6,181 nt of DNA, from NCBI GenBank assembly GCA_002383605.1, contig DFYK01000007.1:2986-9166 (forward strand), given 5' to 3'. The notes below the pieces were generated by a model. The model was not told where the DNA came from and searched no databases. It saw only the letters and a program-made list of their open reading frames with translations. Position numbers and translations under genes: made by a program. The DNA comes from Proteiniphilum sp. UBA4084. Lineage in GTDB: Bacteria > Bacteroidota > Bacteroidia > Bacteroidales > Dysgonomonadaceae. Below, in pieces: positions 1 through 6,181 of the stretch (position 1 is its first letter; every line of letters starts with the position of its first letter).

Positions 1-105
1 CTCTTCGTGGATGTCGATGGTACACACCACTTCATGTCCTCTATCCAGGGCAATTTTTTCAATTTCATGCCCCATTTTGCCATAACCGATCAGTGCAATC
101 TTCAT
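1..105 (-). CDS. dapB: 4-hydroxy-tetrahydrodipicolinate reductase, N-terminal fragment cut by window edge
   Basis: Reading the minus strand from the ATG at 105 gives 35 in-frame codons up to the left edge, starting MKIALIGYGKMGHEIEKIAL and continuing into a second strand, VVCTIDIHEE. The G7-x-G9-K-M-G12 turn after a short hydrophobic beta strand is the dinucleotide-binding start of DapB, where E. coli has a similar G-x-x-G-R-M-G motif. The KMGHEIEKIA form is what I know from Bacteroidota DapB. The family reduces 4-hydroxy-tetrahydrodipicolinate with NAD(P)H in the cytoplasmic diaminopimelate/lysine pathway. The catalytic and substrate-binding parts lie outside the window, so integrity cannot be judged. 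The gene is on the same strand as the SDR gene upstream, but the 167-bp gap with its own promoter candidate suggests at least partly independent transcription. The leader before the ATG is AT-rich with no Shine-Dalgarno match. Confidence 0.88.
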   Translation of the reverse strand, partial: MKIALIGYGKMGHEIEKIALDRGHEVVCTIDIHEE

Positions 106-130
106 AATTGGTCTTATTATCGTGAAATGA

Positions 131-150
131 GCATGCAACCATTTACATGC
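131..150 (-). repeat. Small inverted repeat in the dapB leader
   Basis: GCATG (131-135) and CATGC (146-150) can pair as a 5-bp stem with a 10-nt loop. The hairpin lies about 25 nt upstream of the dapB start, inside the presumed untranslated leader. It is short and could be chance. It resembles no riboswitch I know, and lysine-type riboswitches are far longer. Confidence 0.25.
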
Positions 151-193
151 CTGGGAGTGATCCGCGACTTTTTTGCAAAGCGCCATTCGAAAG

Positions 194-228
194 CAAAAGT
201 ACAAAAATTGGTTGATTTACGCTACAAA
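194..228 (-). promoter_or_regulatory. Candidate Bacteroidota-type promoter for dapB
   Basis: On the minus strand, TACTTTTG at 201-194 matches the Bacteroidota sigma-ABfr -7 consensus TAnnTTTG at every fixed position. A TTTG at 228-225 could be the -33 element, but the 23-nt gap between boxes is a few bases longer than usual. Transcription would start near 187, giving a leader of roughly 80 nt before the dapB ATG at 105. The site lies between the SDR stop and dapB, where a separate promoter would be expected. Confidence 0.5.
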
Positions 229-258
229 TGCAGTAAAATCACGATGATTGCCCTGTTC

Positions 259-271
259 CGGCATCCTGCCG
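259..271 (-). terminator. Weak hairpin just after the SDR gene stop
   Basis: CGGCA (259-263) and TGCCG (267-271) form a GC-rich 5-bp stem with a 3-nt loop, 1 base downstream of the SDR stop codon (275-273) on the minus strand. No T tract follows, so this is not a standard intrinsic terminator. It may stabilise the transcript end, slow the polymerase, or be chance. Read-through into dapB remains possible. Confidence 0.25.
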
Positions 272-272
272 C

Positions 273-1286
273 TTAAAGCCATCCCTCCTTCTGGTACCAT
301 GCCACTGTCTTCATGACACCTTCTTCCAGCCGGGTTGCAGGCACAAAGTCGATATCGGATTGCAACGGGGAGATGTCGCAGGTCCAGTTGCGCTGTTTCA
401 TGATCCGATACTTGTCCGTATTGAAGGTGGTTGCTTTCCCCAGGAGAGCTGCTGCTTTTTCACTGACAAAAGCTGCCGGTTTGACGAGGAAAAGAGGAAT
501 TTTCAGCCGGACCACATATCTTTTGTGCAGTGCCCGCTGTACGATGGCGTTAAATTCCCGGTCGGTATAACAATCACCGTCGGCCACATAATATTCTTTT
601 TGGCGAATACCTTTTTCGATGAGTGCGAAGATCACATGGACCAGATCTTCGCTGTAGATAAATGACAAAAGCTGTTTCCTATGTCCAGCACCGACGTCCA
701 GTCCGTTTTTAACCGCTTTCATCAGAATCAGATAGTCTTTGTCGCGTGGACCGTAAACGCCCGTAGGGCGCAGAATCAGCCAGGGAAAACCGATGATCCC
801 CTTCAAATAATTTTCAGCCTTCAGTTTGCTTCTGCCATAAGCCGTATTGGGATTGGGAATATGATCCGCACGGATGGGTGCATATCCCGCTTCGTCGCCA
901 ACGCCCATGGCGCTGAGCGAACTCATCAGCACGAACGAATCGGGGACGGAATCTGTCTCAATCAGTGCTTCAACCAGGTTTCGCGTGTAAAGGTAATTAA
1001 CCCGGTCGAAATCCGATTTGCGGAGTGCCTTCGTCAATCCCGCAATGTGTATAATATGATCGAAACATCCATGTTCATCCCTGAACTCACGGAGCTGTAC
1101 CTTTAATATTTCCTTGTCACCATAATGCAGGTCGATGAATCGGATTCGTTCATCCTGGAGGTAGCGGCGACTGCTGGTCGCACGTATTCCTGCCCAGGTT
1201 TCGTATCCCAGTTCCAGCGCTTTATCCACTGTGGCGCTGCCGATAAAGCCGCTAGCCCCGGTAATCAGTATCTTTTTTGTCTGCAT
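273..1286 (-). CDS. NAD(P)-dependent epimerase/dehydratase family protein (extended SDR)
   Basis: A 337-aa protein from the ATG at 1286. The N-terminus is a Rossmann fold with the extended-SDR motif G-A-S-G-F-I-G (residues 10-16). HIAG at 80-83 matches the family's conserved cofactor-side motif. A serine patch MSSLS (121-125) and Y150-x-x-x-K154 (YGRSK) form the catalytic set. RPTGVYGPRD (173-182) is the usual segment before the substrate domain. These features indicate an intact enzyme acting on a nucleotide sugar or another hydroxyl/keto substrate; the substrate cannot be read from sequence. Residues 259-283 are hydrophobic to amphipathic (LKIPLFLVKPAAF), as in 3-beta-HSD-like members, so membrane contact is possible. 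A TTG at 1301 would add five residues (MNRKS); I prefer the ATG because the Rossmann strand begins directly after it and a -7-like box lies only 24 bases upstream. The gene is divergent from rnr and upstream of dapB. Confidence 0.88.
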   Translation of the reverse strand: MQTKKILITGASGFIGSATVDKALELGYETWAGIRATSSRRYLQDERIRFIDLHYGDKEILKVQLREFRDEHGCFDHIIHIAGLTKALRKSDFDRVNYLYTRNLVEALIETDSVPDSFVLMSSLSAMGVGDEAGYAPIRADHIPNPNTAYGRSKLKAENYLKGIIGFPWLILRPTGVYGPRDKDYLILMKAVKNGLDVGAGHRKQLLSFIYSEDLVHVIFALIEKGIRQKEYYVADGDCYTDREFNAIVQRALHKRYVVRLKIPLFLVKPAAFVSEKAAALLGKATTFNTDKYRIMKQRNWTCDISPLQSDIDFVPATRLEEGVMKTVAWYQKEGWL

Positions 1287-1309
1287 GCTCTTTCTGTTCA
1301 ATGTCAGGA

Positions 1310-1317
1310 CAAAAATA
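1310..1317 (-). promoter_or_regulatory. Candidate -7 box for the SDR gene
   Basis: On the minus strand, 1317-1310 reads TATTTTTG, a full match to the Bacteroidota -7 consensus TAnnTTTG. I see no convincing TTTG -33 element at the expected distance. A start point a few bases downstream would give a leader of about 20 nt before the ATG at 1286, and would place the alternative TTG (1301) at or near the transcript start, which favours the ATG. The region is AT-rich, so a chance match is possible. Confidence 0.38.
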
Positions 1318-1349
1318 AGGATAACTTCAGAAAGTATCGTTTTTTTTTA

Positions 1350-1357
1350 TTACTTTG
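1350..1357 (+). promoter_or_regulatory. Weak candidate -7 box for rnr
   Basis: TTACTTTG at 1350-1357 matches the Bacteroidota -7 consensus TAnnTTTG at five of six fixed positions and directly follows a run of nine T (1340-1348). No clear TTTG -33 element is seen around 1327-1331. A start near 1363 would leave a leader of about 43 nt before the rnr ATG. The rest of the 119-bp divergent region holds a second seven-T run (1375-1381) and an A-rich stretch just before the ATG, but no operator-like palindrome that I can see. Confidence 0.28.
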
Positions 1358-1405
1358 CGATAACTAAAACGTCATTTTTTTGTTTTAGATAGAAACACAC
1401 AGAAT

Positions 1406-3550
1406 ATGAGCAATAAAGTGAATGCAGCTCCTGCCATACCGAAACTCAAAAAGAAAGACCTTTCGGTGTCCATCATCCATTTTCTTACCGAAAATAACGA
1501 CAAACAGTTTAACTATAAACAGATCGGTGCGGCATTGAATGTCCGTGGCGAAGAGGGACGGCGCCTGCTGATTAAAGTACTCGATAAACTTCGCGACGAT
1601 GACCTGCTGTTGGAGACATCGCGGGGACGTTACCGCATCAATAACCGGGGACTGATGTTGGAGGGCCGCTTTGAAAGAAGAAGCAACGGCAAAAACTTCT
1701 TCGTACCCGACGACGACGGAAACATCATATACATTCCTGAGCGAAACAGCAAGCATGCCATGAATGGTGATCGTGTGCGTGTGCAGTTGCTGGCTAAGCG
1801 CAAGCGTGCCGACACGGAAGGTACGGTGGTCGAGATCCTGGAACATACCCAAAGCCGTTTCGTGGGCGTGCTGGAGGTGCAGAAGCACTTCGCCTTTCTG
1901 GTGATGGACAACAAATACCTGTCGAACGATATTTTCATTCCCAAGGAAGACCTCCTGGGTGCCGGCAACGGCGATAAAGTGGTTGTGGAGATTGTGGAGT
2001 GGCCTGAGAAAGCAAACAATCCGGTCGGCAAGGTGATCGACATCCTGGGTAAGCCCGGGGAAAATGACACCGAGATGCACGCCATTCTTGCGCAATACGA
2101 CCTGCCCTATAAATATCCGGAAAAGGTGGAGAAGTTTGCAGCACAGATTCCCGAAAAGATTGAAGAGAAAGAGATTGAAAAACGGGAGGATTTTCGCGAT
2201 GTGTTTACCATCACCATCGACCCGAAAGATGCGAAGGACTTCGACGATGCCCTCTCCATCCGAACAATTTCTCCCTCCTTGTGGGAGGTGGGAGTGCATA
2301 TAGCCGATGTAACCCACTATGTGAAGCCGGGAGATCTGGTGGACAAGGAAGCGGAAAACAGAGCCACCTCCATTTATCTGGTCGACAGAACCATTCCCAT
2401 GCTGCCAGAACGGTTGAGCAACGGGTTGTGTTCTTTGCGACCCCTGGAAGAGAAACTATGTTTTTCAGTGATCTTTCAGCTGAACGACAAGGCGGAGATT
2501 AAAAAGTCGCGGATAGTGCGTACGGTGATCAAATCTGACAGCCGTCTCACCTACGAGGACGCCCAAACCGTTATCGAAACGGAGAAAGGTGATTTTTCCA
2601 ACGAGATACTTCAATTGAACCACCTGGCAAAGCAGTTGAGGGAAAGAAGATTTGCTAATGGAGCAATCAATTTTGAGCGATATGAAGTGAAATTCAATCT
2701 CGACGAAAAAGGAAAGCCACTCGGGGTCTATTTCAAGGAATCGAAAGAAGCCAATCACCTGATTGAGGAGTTTATGCTGCTGGCCAACAAGGCGGTTGCC
2801 GAAGCCATCGGAAAAGTTCCCAAGGGCAAGAAAGCCCGGACCTTTGTCTATCGTATCCACGATGTACCCGATCCGGAGAAGCTGGATACACTGAACACGT
2901 TTATTCTTCGTTTCGGTCATAAGATCAAACAGGATGGTACCAAGACAGAGGTAGCCAAGAGCATTAACTCGCTCCTGGACAAAGTGCAGGGCCGTCCCGA
3001 AGAGAATCTGGTGGAAACCATTGCCATCCGCACCATGTCGAAGGCGGTCTATTCCACCAAGAATGTGGGACATTATGGGCTGGCGTTCGAATATTATACC
3101 CATTTCACCTCGCCCATCCGGCGATATCCCGATATGCTGGTGCACCGGCTGCTGGAACGTTATCTCGATGGTGGCAAGAGTGTGGAGCAGGGTCCGTTGG
3201 AGGACGAGTGCAGGCATTGTTCTGAAATGGAGCAGGTGGCGGCCAATGCCGAACGTGACTCGGTTAAATACAAACAGGTAGAGTTTATGTCCGACAAGAT
3301 CGGCAAGGTATATGACGGTGTGATCTCCGGTGTGACCGAGTGGGGTATTTACGTGGAGATCAATGAAAACAAATGTGAGGGTATGATTCCCATCCGGGAG
3401 CTGGACGACGACTTCTATGAACTGGACGAAAAAAACTACCGGCTGGTGGGACGCCGTCGCAAGCGGGAATACCGACTGGGCCAACCTGTTTCCATTCAGG
3501 TGGCGCGTGCCAATCTGGACAGAAAACAACTTGATTTTATCTTCGCATGA
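1406..3550 (+). CDS. rnr: Ribonuclease R (3'-5' exoribonuclease, RNB/RNase II family)
   Basis: A complete 714-aa protein. RNase R degrades RNA processively from the 3' end to short oligomers, including structured RNA, and serves in mRNA decay, rRNA quality control and trans-translation. The domain order is typical: an N-terminal winged-helix-like part (about 18-78), two cold-shock RNA-binding domains (about 84-147 and 150-216), the RNB catalytic domain (about 260-590) and a C-terminal S1 domain (633 to near the end). Metal-binding aspartates are all present in IDPKDAKDFDDA: D272, D278, D280 and D281. Y305 in HIADVTHY is the likely aromatic clamp on the RNA 3' end, and HFTSPIRRYPD (566-576) carries the conserved arginine near the active site. 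The protein ends at QLDFIFA directly after S1, without the lysine-rich tail of the E. coli enzyme, and is about 100 residues shorter than that enzyme. The ATG at 1406 is preceded by an A-rich leader with no Shine-Dalgarno. The 3' end overlaps the convergent GT2 gene by 14 bp. Confidence 0.97.
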   Translation: MSNKVNAAPAIPKLKKKDLSVSIIHFLTENNDKQFNYKQIGAALNVRGEEGRRLLIKVLDKLRDDDLLLETSRGRYRINNRGLMLEGRFERRSNGKNFFVPDDDGNIIYIPERNSKHAMNGDRVRVQLLAKRKRADTEGTVVEILEHTQSRFVGVLEVQKHFAFLVMDNKYLSNDIFIPKEDLLGAGNGDKVVVEIVEWPEKANNPVGKVIDILGKPGENDTEMHAILAQYDLPYKYPEKVEKFAAQIPEKIEEKEIEKREDFRDVFTITIDPKDAKDFDDALSIRTISPSLWEVGVHIADVTHYVKPGDLVDKEAENRATSIYLVDRTIPMLPERLSNGLCSLRPLEEKLCFSVIFQLNDKAEIKKSRIVRTVIKSDSRLTYEDAQTVIETEKGDFSNEILQLNHLAKQLRERRFANGAINFERYEVKFNLDEKGKPLGVYFKESKEANHLIEEFMLLANKAVAEAIGKVPKGKKARTFVYRIHDVPDPEKLDTLNTFILRFGHKIKQDGTKTEVAKSINSLLDKVQGRPEENLVETIAIRTMSKAVYSTKNVGHYGLAFEYYTHFTSPIRRYPDMLVHRLLERYLDGGKSVEQGPLEDECRHCSEMEQVAANAERDSVKYKQVEFMSDKIGKVYDGVISGVTEWGIYVEINENKCEGMIPIRELDDDFYELDEKNYRLVGRRRKREYRLGQPVSIQVARANLDRKQLDFIFA

Positions 3551-4445
3551 TTCGGGTCTCCCTGCGGGTTCGCAGTATGGCACAGCATTTTCCGCACAAC
3601 CGGAGTGCAACGCCCAGATAGGCGTTGCCAACGGAGACCCTACCCGAAAAGAATGCCTTGCCAGCCTTCTTCAATGCAGCCAATAAGCTATAGGCTACTG
3701 CCCTCGGCAGTGAATAAAAAGGATTCACCGCTTCGGTTAAAAAATACACATACTCACTGTAAAATAGTTGTGTGCGGCTTACAGCACGTACTTCCCGATC
3801 GTGATAGCCAAATGCCGATCTGACCAACCCCAGCCTGTAACCCCTCTTTTGTAGCCGCAACACCCAATTGCGATCTTCCCCGTAATGGGCGAAGATGGGT
3901 GCAAAAACACCTGTTTCACTGATTACGGCGGCAGGTATCAGCCACATGGCGGCGTTGATAAACGGGTAGGGGGTAACCTCATCCGTAAGTCGCATCGCCC
4001 CCTCCCTGTTCTTTATTCCGGTATACGCTGCGAAGCCGAAGTCTGCAGCATCGCCACGGCCATTCAGATGCACCGGCGACAAAATTCCGTATGTTCTGTT
4101 TTTGTGCGATGCATCTACCAGGTTGCTCAATGTATCCGGTTCAATCCAGGCATCCTGATTGAGCAGGAACAGAAACTCAAATCCTCTTTTCAGAGCCAGC
4201 TCCATGCCGATATTATTGGCTCTTCCGAATCCCAGGTTATCCCTGTTTTCAACCAGCTCTACCCAGGGATACTCCTTCCGGATGATCCGGCAGGTCTCAT
4301 CCTGCGAGCCATTGTCGATGACCATGACGGTTGCCGGCAGGAGTGATGCTTTCACGGAAGGAAGACAACGATGAATCCAGGGCATAAAATTGTAGGAGAC
4401 AATGATGACACAAACGGCAGGCTGGGGAAGGACAGTTTCATTCAT
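3537..4445 (-). CDS. Glycosyltransferase family 2 protein, surface-polysaccharide type
   Basis: A 302-aa protein with a GT-A fold. The nucleotide-sugar-binding half has VIIVSYN (13-19), VIDNGSQDET (42-51) and NLGFGRANNIG (70-80). LLNQDAW (94-100) carries the DxD-like metal-binding site with D98. HYGEDRNW (187-194) has the acidic pair E190/D191 expected for the catalytic base region. The NLGFGRANN form is common in rhamnosyltransferase-like (WbbL-type) GT2 enzymes, but the donor sugar cannot be assigned. There is no long membrane segment; the C-terminal 60 residues are basic and amphipathic (RTRRETRIMRR at the end) and may touch the inner membrane. The ATG overlaps the upstream FkbM stop in ATGAATGA (4445-4438), so translation is probably coupled. 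Its stop lies inside the end of rnr on the opposite strand. Family call is firm, role in a polysaccharide pathway is inferred from neighbours. Confidence 0.92.
   Translation of the reverse strand: MNETVLPQPAVCVIIVSYNFMPWIHRCLPSVKASLLPATVMVIDNGSQDETCRIIRKEYPWVELVENRDNLGFGRANNIGMELALKRGFEFLFLLNQDAWIEPDTLSNLVDASHKNRTYGILSPVHLNGRGDAADFGFAAYTGIKNREGAMRLTDEVTPYPFINAAMWLIPAAVISETGVFAPIFAHYGEDRNWVLRLQKRGYRLGLVRSAFGYHDREVRAVSRTQLFYSEYVYFLTEAVNPFYSLPRAVAYSLLAALKKAGKAFFSGRVSVGNAYLGVALRLCGKCCAILRTRRETRIMRR
3562..3575. other. Hairpin just past the rnr stop
   Basis: CTGCG (3562-3566) and CGCAG (3571-3575) form a perfect 5-bp stem with a 4-nt loop, 11 bases after the rnr stop codon. It lies within the coding sequence of the convergent GT2 gene and has no T tract on either strand. 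It is the only compact hairpin I noticed near the shared 3' ends. It could mark or protect the rnr mRNA end, but may be chance. Confidence 0.22.
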
Positions 4446-5334
4446 GCTGGTTGGTTGCTTTGATCATGCATTTGCGAAAATAGGGTGGGGTCATCTGATC
4501 CAGGTCATTCTGATAAATCATGACACCCGGCGTGGGGCGATGACTGAAACCCATCTCCCCAAAATAGCGGCTGAAGGTGTTGTAATCCTCTTGATGATGA
4601 TAGGTGCACAATGCAATCTTCACCGGCTTTAGTGCGAACAGATCGTTCATTCCTTTCAATACCGATGCCTCGGCGCCCTCCACATCAATCTTGTAAAAAT
4701 CGGGTTTTTCCGTTGCAGGCATGAAATAGCGATCGAGACTTACATGTCTCGCGTCGTTTCGGTCAGAAACAAAGGAGGGAATGATGACAACTTTTTCTTT
4801 CCAGGGGGCAAATGTGGCTTCCAATGCTTCCACCCACTCCAGATCCTGCTCAAAAAGATAGGTTCGTTGTACCTTTTCAATATTCAAAAGCGAAAAATAT
4901 CCTTCAGCACACCCCACATCCGCCAATATTTCATCTTTGTTAATCTGAAAGGAGAAATCGGTATAACAGTGTGGCGACTCCCTGTCCTGTTCTACACGCA
5001 AGGTATTGAATAACAGTTTAACAGTCAGGTTGTTTAGCGAGCGTTTGAAAAAAAGCTTTTTCCCCTCTGCCAAAACATACGGTAAGCCATTTGATGCGTC
5101 AATGAATACATCCACCTCCTCTGCATCATATTTTTCCTGAAAGGTCCCATAGAAAGTTGTCAACGGGTGCCCCGAGAGATAATTCACCGCTTCCCTGATT
5201 TCGTGATCTTGCGACGGGTGTTGTTGATAATGGTGCAGAATCATTCCTTTTGTCCTTCGCTGTTTTCTTTGGTGAAAGTAACTTCTCCATCTGGAACGCA
5301 GTTTGTAGTGAAGCTTAGCGATTATTTTTTTCAT
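4438..5334 (-). CDS. FkbM family SAM-dependent methyltransferase
   Basis: A 298-aa protein. The C-terminal half is a class I methyltransferase of the FkbM type: DVGCAEGYF (139-147) is the SAM-binding glycine motif, FEQD (161-164) supplies the acidic residue after strand 2, and DFYKIDVEGAEASVLKGM (212-229) is the FkbM family signature. The first 30 residues are strongly basic (RSRWRSYFHQRKQRRTKG) and may bind membrane or acidic partners; they are not a signal peptide. Residues 55-125 form a conserved-looking region (KYDAEEVDVFIDASNGLPYVL, then RVEQDRESPHCY) that I associate with longer FkbM proteins in polysaccharide loci. FkbM enzymes O-methylate hydroxyl groups; here the acceptor is probably a sugar of the glycan built by this cluster, which is inference. 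The start at 5334 lies 20 bases inside the flippase gene, with an A-rich leader. Met31 is a possible alternative start. Confidence 0.9.
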   Translation of the reverse strand: MKKIIAKLHYKLRSRWRSYFHQRKQRRTKGMILHHYQQHPSQDHEIREAVNYLSGHPLTTFYGTFQEKYDAEEVDVFIDASNGLPYVLAEGKKLFFKRSLNNLTVKLLFNTLRVEQDRESPHCYTDFSFQINKDEILADVGCAEGYFSLLNIEKVQRTYLFEQDLEWVEALEATFAPWKEKVVIIPSFVSDRNDARHVSLDRYFMPATEKPDFYKIDVEGAEASVLKGMNDLFALKPVKIALCTYHHQEDYNTFSRYFGEMGFSHRPTPGVMIYQNDLDQMTPPYFRKCMIKATNQHE

Positions 5335-6181
5335 ACGATTTCTTTTTTGCGGATAACCATTGCCCGATCTCCCGGGTCATCTCCAGTTTAAACAATGTGC
5401 ACAACAGCAGGTAAATCAGACTCACTCCGACCATGTTGACGAGCAGGAACAGCAGGTTGTCGGTTATTCCCAGCGTAACAAAGTATCCGGCTGTCACACT
5501 CAGGAGCGCCAGAAGTGCATACGGGAAGGCATCTTTAATAAATTCGACCGGTGAATAGCGTATCAGCTTACGGGATAAAATGAGGGAGATGAGCAGGGTG
5601 ATCCATGTGTAGATAACCCAGCTTGCTGCCAGACCCATGATGCCATAGCGGAAAAGCAAGGCGATCAGTATAATCAGGATGATCCGTCTGATGATTTCTA
5701 CGCCCAGAAAGTAGTTTGCCTTTTCCCGCGCGATAAACAACTCGTTTAGTATAAAGGCAAATGGGGAGACCATGCCGGCAAGGCAGAGCATCTGAAAATA
5801 GGGAACAGCGGGCAGCCATTTATCTTTGAACAGAAACTGAAAACCCGGTTCAGCAATCAGGATCATCAGGAAACCAACCGGGAAAGAGAGGAATGCGAGT
5901 GACTTGGTCATTTTGCTGACCACCCTTTTCAGACGTTCCGTCTGGTCATTGATTTCCGGGAGGATGAGCATGGAGACCTGTCGGTAGGTATTGGAAAGAA
6001 TGCCGAATGGGATCTCCTGATATTTATTGGCCTGGCTGTAATAACCCACCTGTTTCATGGCATTCGGATAAAAGAATGCGATGATGGCGGGATAGATGTT
6101 GTTGAAAATAGCACTGATAAGCGATGTCAGCAGTAATTTACTGCTGAGCCCGGCAAATGATCGAAGCAGTTTGATGCTGAA
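5315..6181 (-). CDS. Wzx-like polysaccharide flippase (MOP superfamily), N-terminus missing
   Basis: The minus-strand frame is open from the right edge to a TAA at 5317-5315, giving 288 residues. The internal ATG at 6058 is residue 42 of this stretch, not the true start, because the 41 upstream codons (FSIKLLRSFAGLSSKLLLTS and on) continue the same family pattern. Motifs typical of oligosaccharide flippases of the Polysacc_synt type are visible: NNIY (27-30), VGYYSQANKYQEIP (45-58), and LFKDKWLPAVPYFQ (117-130). I count about seven membrane segments: roughly 16-38, 94-110, 127-150, 162-177, 180-202, 220-238 and 243-264. The family flips undecaprenyl-linked repeat units across the inner membrane. 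A full protein would be near 480 residues, so about 190 are missing at the N-terminus. The tail is basic (AKKKSYEKNNR) and cytoplasmic if family topology holds. It overlaps the FkbM gene by 20 bp. Confidence 0.92.
   Translation of the reverse strand, partial: FSIKLLRSFAGLSSKLLLTSLISAIFNNIYPAIIAFFYPNAMKQVGYYSQANKYQEIPFGILSNTYRQVSMLILPEINDQTERLKRVVSKMTKSLAFLSFPVGFLMILIAEPGFQFLFKDKWLPAVPYFQMLCLAGMVSPFAFILNELFIAREKANYFLGVEIIRRIILIILIALLFRYGIMGLAASWVIYTWITLLISLILSRKLIRYSPVEFIKDAFPYALLALLSVTAGYFVTLGITDNLLFLLVNMVGVSLIYLLLCTLFKLEMTREIGQWLSAKKKSYEKNNR

Noticed and set aside
7..276. An 89-codon plus-strand frame across the dapB start and the spacer
   Set aside because: It runs antisense to dapB and through its promoter candidate, with no motif or plausible leader. 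The minus-strand DapB reading is far stronger.
681..1106. A 141-codon plus-strand frame inside the SDR gene
   Set aside because: It is antisense to the conserved SDR catalytic region and has no recognisable domain.
1320..1365. GATAACT repeated at 1320-1326 and 1359-1365 as a possible operator pair
   Set aside because: A 7-base match within about 120 AT-rich bases is likely by chance, and it has no symmetry or helical phasing that I can argue for.
1385..2317. A 310-codon open frame on the minus strand opposite the start of rnr
   Set aside because: Composition is that of an antisense shadow (many His, Phe and Leu, no domain pattern), and it covers the N-terminal domains of RNase R.
2465..3631. 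A 388-codon open frame on the minus strand opposite rnr
   Set aside because: It lies almost wholly antisense to an unmistakable RNase R gene, shows no recognisable motif, and reads as a shadow created by the codon use of rnr.
5315..6058. Flippase starting at the internal ATG at 6058 as a short 247-aa protein
   Set aside because: The frame stays open for 41 more codons to the window edge and the added residues fit the flippase family, so the gene is edge-truncated in the window, not short.
1..6181. A novel defence, mobile or RNA-based system
   Set aside because: Every stretch over 300 bases is covered by genes of familiar families. I saw no transposase, integrase, toxin pair, repeat array, reverse transcriptase or structured RNA.

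Overview
The window looks like chromosomal DNA from a Bacteroidota, most likely order Bacteroidales. The protein types fit (compact RNase R without a basic tail, DapB beginning MKIALIGYGKMG, an FkbM methyltransferase with a Bacteroidales-style N-terminal region). No start codon has a clear Shine-Dalgarno sequence; leaders are A-rich instead. Matches to the Bacteroidota -7 promoter box (TAnnTTTG) lie upstream of two or three genes. Genus cannot be fixed from this sequence alone. All genus-level and family calls come from reading motifs, not from searches.

Left part (1-1405). Two minus-strand genes: the first 35 codons of dapB (lysine/diaminopimelate pathway), cut by the window edge, and upstream of it a complete extended-SDR NAD(P)-dependent epimerase/dehydratase-like gene. 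They are separated by 167 bp, which holds a good promoter candidate for dapB, a short leader hairpin and a weak hairpin after the SDR stop. A 119-bp intergenic region (1287-1405) separates the SDR gene from the divergently transcribed rnr gene.

Centre (1406-3550). A complete plus-strand gene for RNase R (714 aa), with all catalytic aspartates, the arginine-bearing FTSPIRRYPD motif and a C-terminal S1 domain.

Right part (3537-6181). Three minus-strand genes overlap head to tail in the order flippase (Wzx-like, N-terminus outside the window), FkbM-family methyltransferase, GT2 glycosyltransferase. The overlaps are 20 bp and 8 bp, so they are probably one translationally coupled transcript that starts beyond the right edge. 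Together they look like the downstream end of a surface-polysaccharide cluster: the GT2 enzyme adds a sugar to a lipid-linked glycan, the FkbM enzyme O-methylates a sugar or similar acceptor, and the flippase moves the finished unit across the inner membrane. The last gene overlaps the 3' end of rnr by 14 bp in convergent orientation.

I found no RNA genes, insertion sequences, CRISPR arrays, phage genes or large repeats, and no clearly new system. The points worth a second look are gene-edge architecture (overlapping and coupled ends, leader structure) and the unknown substrates of the SDR, GT2 and FkbM enzymes.
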